Source: Coffea arabica
Taxonomy: Eukaryota > Streptophyta > Magnoliopsida > Gentianales > Rubiaceae
Assembly: GCF_036785885.1 (NCBI RefSeq)
Contig: NC_092320.1
Coordinates: 13,579,557 to 13,643,556 of the forward strand
DNA length: 64,000 nucleotides
Direction of reading: 5' to 3'
In this document: one piece after another, positions 61,401 to 64,000 of the stretch
Layout of the letters: every line of letters starts with the position of its first letter
How positions within the stretch are numbered: position 1 is the stretch's first letter
Notes under the pieces: model-generated
Seen by the model: only the letters and a program-made list of their open reading frames with translations
Databases searched by the model: none
Told to the model about the DNA's origin: nothing
Position numbers and translations under genes: made by a program

Positions 61401-63871
61401 ATAATAATAATTTTTCCTTTGTCTAGAGTTGGATAAGAAAAATTAATGATGTGGCTTAAGCCAAAAAATAGTACTGCCTACCAAAGTATTTAGCAAATAT
61501 AAAAGAAGAGCAACAACAACTTCAGCTTTGTTCTTTCTTTCAATTAAAGACCAAAGCTTACACTGTTGAAACTGCCAAAATACCATTCTTAACATTTTAA
61601 AATTTTCCAAATTTGAGTTGTCTTGGTTTTCTTAAATTCTGGTTACAGTAGACTAAGAAAAACTGGAACACCAAAAAGAGCTTTTTTAAGCACTTTTAAA
61701 TAATCCCCACTTCAGGAGCTTGTGTTAAGGAGCACCATTGAGGAGGGCCACCAACCCCAACTTTCTCTTTCTGAGCATCCAAGGATTTAATCAAGAAAAT
61801 TACCACTGAAAAGAGACAAACATATCCCATCCATAGAAAAAAGATATTCCTATGCAATTAATTCCAAAGACATTCCCGAGAATCTAAATAAAACCTCTGT
61901 CTAATTGACTTCTTCAAGAGAGAACTATTACAGAAACTGATGTCCTTGTCCACATCAATGTTCACCTAATAACACACTGAACTTGTGACATGAGGCTCCT
62001 ACTGAAAAGATAGCACAGAACTATAGCCTTTGTTTTATATAAACCTCCCTACCTTCAGATTCTAATTCATTAAAGTACCAACAGAACGCTAACTCCTTTT
62101 TCCAATTATTGACAAAGCATGTATAAATATCTTCAATTTAAATACCTGATCTTCCAAATTCTTTTACTGACTAGATTACATAAGCATTGTCGAGATGTTT
62201 GACCTTCTAATGTCTTTTACTGAAAATTATGTTTGCCATGCTATTTAATTGCAACAGTTACACATTTCTCTGAAGCTGCAACACCTAACAAAAAAGTTAT
62301 TTATCAAAAAAGTTATTTATATGAGAAAAACCAGCTTAATCAAGTGATTCATGGCCACAGGGCCTCAGATGTTCAAAACTGCACCATAGGCAAGTTTACA
62401 TTACCTAAAAGCGGTGAAAGAATAGGACAGGAAAGTGATGTTTTAGAAATTCCAAGGGAACTGCTGTTTAAGAGGAAAAAACAATGCAAAAGATTAATAT
62501 GCCAAAATCAGAACTAAACATGCATAAAATTTTCATGCGACCGTACTCATAAGTTTAAAATCAAACAAAAGTAAGGTCAAAGACATCAATAGTCATGGTG
62601 AAATTTTAAGAAATTTCTAGAGAACTGCTGTTTCAGCAGGGAAAATCAACGCAAGGCATTCATGTGCCAAAATCAGAACCAGATATAATAAGTTTTCATG
62701 CAAACATCCTCACATATAAGTTTAAATCCATCAAAATAAAGTCAAACACATTACCAGTCATCGTGACATTTCACTATAATAACAAAAAGTCAATTTCAAA
62801 TTCATGGAATCAGTAAGACAGTTTATTATGCAACACATTTACAAATTATAGACCAGTACTAAATTGGGGAACAAAACACATAGAAATCCAACAAATTCAC
62901 TGAGAGAGAACAGGACAGTGAGAGTACCTTAAGGTCTGCATTATGCTTTTTTGCTCATTAATATACCGCTGGTGCTCTTTTAGAGTGGTTTCGATTTCTC
63001 CCACATGGAAAGAAGCTTTACTGGAAAACAACTGTTCAGCATTGCGCTTTAGCTGTCCAAACTCCTGCTTAAAGTCTAAAACTTTATTCTCAAATTGCTT
63101 GTGGGAATTGCTACAGTCCTCCACAGCCTTTTGCAAGTTCTCTTCCTTCACAAAATCCAGTAAGCACCTGCGGCTAGCACCTTGTAATGCAGGCAAAATC
63201 TTGCAAGCTTTCAATTTCTCTATATCTCTTCCAAAATTTGCCAGAAGATTAGCATGCCTTCTATGCTGCTGCGAATAAAACTTCTCAAAATCCCTATAGT
63301 TTTGGAGAATCATCCTATAAAAATGATCCAAATTATGACCAGCAATCTCCAATGCTCTCTCTTGAACCTTTTGCTCTCTGAAAAGCCGCTCACAGATATC
63401 CAATTTTGCTCGCGTACGGGAATAAATAGCATCTCCAAACTGAAAATGATATCTGAATTGCCTCTCATACGATGGCAAGGCCTTCAGAGCAGGGTCAGGA
63501 GCGTCATCCAAGGGGTGACGGTTGTGGGAGGAGGACGGGACTTGGGGATCAGGAATATCAATTATATCAACTTGCTCATCTGCAGGAGGCTCTGAATTGC
63601 TCCTCATTCTTGCTCTATTAAACAAGAATACTTCCCGATCACCAGACGGAAGTCTATAGGTAGAAAGGGGCCGCTGAGATTCCAACTTCATGTCTAAGCA
63701 TAAAAGAAGCTGATCATTAAACTGAATCCCTGTAACTGATTCTAGGAATCTCTGGACAGCCTCAACGATATAATATTCATCGCACTCGAGCTCGAACGAG
63801 TGCCCATTCTCAGCAATATGAACCAAAAGCTTGCCCGTCTGAACAACACCTTCTGTGACATTTGAACTCAT
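55455..63871 (-). CDS. ATG11: Autophagy scaffold protein ATG11
   Basis: Five exons (minus): 63871-62928, 61093-59425, 58586-58369, 56485-56272 and 55859-55455, giving 1149 residues, close to the Arabidopsis protein as I recall it. All introns are GT-AG and the frame closes. Order: a ubiquitin-like N-terminal region (about 10-85, GKLLVHIAENGHSFELECDE), an ATG17-like helical region (about 130-500, with HPLDDAPDPALKALPSYERQFRYHF and GPAYRACLAEVVRRKA), a long Ser-rich and coiled-coil middle (about 560-1010), and the C-terminal ATG11 domain (about 1010-1149, FGRLEVHEIAAFVLN and RPTYIVGQIVHIERQ). In plants ATG11 links the ATG1-ATG13 kinase complex to the phagophore and acts in mitophagy. The start at 63871 (acaATGa) is chosen; an in-frame ATG at 63898 would add nine residues. 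The promoter is outside the window. Confidence 0.95.
56486..58368 (-). other. Long intron 3 of ATG11
   Basis: 1883 bp without a recognisable exon or bordered transposon. Short frames on the opposite strand have no family features. Confidence 0.6.
61094..62927 (-). other. Long intron 1 of ATG11
   Basis: 1834 bp. It holds a (TAA)n tract near 61390-61412, a 15-bp tandem duplication (AAAAAAGTTATTTAT) near 62290-62320, and a diverged tandem repeat of about 164 bp at 62445-62775. No exon was seen. Confidence 0.6.
62445..62775. repeat. Diverged tandem duplication, about 164-bp unit, in ATG11 intron 1
   Basis: Copy one starts AGAAATTCCAAGGGAACTGC at 62445 and copy two AGAAATTTCTAGAGAACTGC at 62609. 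Shared words in order are GAACTGCTGTTT, TGCCAAAATCAGAAC, TTTTCATGC, ATAAGTTTAAA, AGTCATNGTGA. By eye the copies agree at roughly three quarters of positions. Confidence 0.75.
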
Positions 63872-64000
63872 TGTAAAACTGCCCCTCCACCGCAACAATC
63901 AGAATCAGCTAAGAAATAAGAACAACCACAGCAACAACGCGAATTGAATAGTTCAGCTAAGGTCAGGGCTAAAACACTAGTTACAGCTTCTCCAACTGAT
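63872..64000 (-). other. 5' leader of ATG11, cut by the window edge
   Basis: Sequence upstream of the ATG11 start codon on the minus strand. It includes the alternative in-frame ATG at 63898. The promoter and the start of transcription lie beyond the window. Confidence 0.5.

Noticed and set aside
1-64000. A new defence, CRISPR or secondary-metabolite gene cluster
   Set aside because: All genes found are conserved plant housekeeping or signalling genes without a shared pathway; no array of regular spaced repeats and no cluster of enzymes is present.

Overview
The window is nuclear DNA of a flowering plant, most likely a eudicot. The genes carry many GT-AG introns, the spacers are AT-rich, and short plant-type transposons are common (hAT and Harbinger-like MITEs, tRNA-derived SINEs, a Ty1-copia remnant). 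The species cannot be fixed from the sequence. There is no operon, CRISPR array, phage or bacterial-type mobile system.

Layout: 1-5600 is a transposon-rich spacer with a hAT element nested in an older MITE and a retroposed copia 3' end. 5783-7992 (+) is a heptahelical PAQR-type membrane receptor (HHP4/5 type). 10861-25516 (-) is a 23-exon CLU/TPR protein of the REC/TSS type. 29121-32365 (+) is nucleoporin Nup43, followed by a SINE with a 17-bp target-site duplication. 34343-37471 (+) is plastid ribosomal protein bL35. 37500-42300 is a spacer with a complete hAT element and a MITE. 42694-47169 (+) is an ASG1-like nuclear protein. 51142-52545 (-) is a small RING-H2 protein with an internal 46-residue duplication. 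55455-63871 (-) is the autophagy scaffold ATG11; its 5' leader runs to the window edge.

I rebuilt the exon-intron structure of all seven genes by eye. Every chain closes in frame with GT-AG introns, giving predicted lengths of 363, 1904, 364, 153, 540, 279 and 1149 residues. The genes do not form one pathway. Their order does recall Arabidopsis: as I remember it, Nup43, an ASG1 paralogue and ATG11 lie close together on chromosome 4, and RPL35 and ASG1 are neighbours on chromosome 2. That would make this window an unduplicated ancestral block later split between two Arabidopsis paralogous regions. This is from memory and needs checking.

I found no convincing new multi-gene system. The most interesting points are the RING protein with its duplicated module, the nested and retroposed mobile elements whose insertion history can be read directly, and a splice donor made from a dinucleotide microsatellite in the CLU gene.
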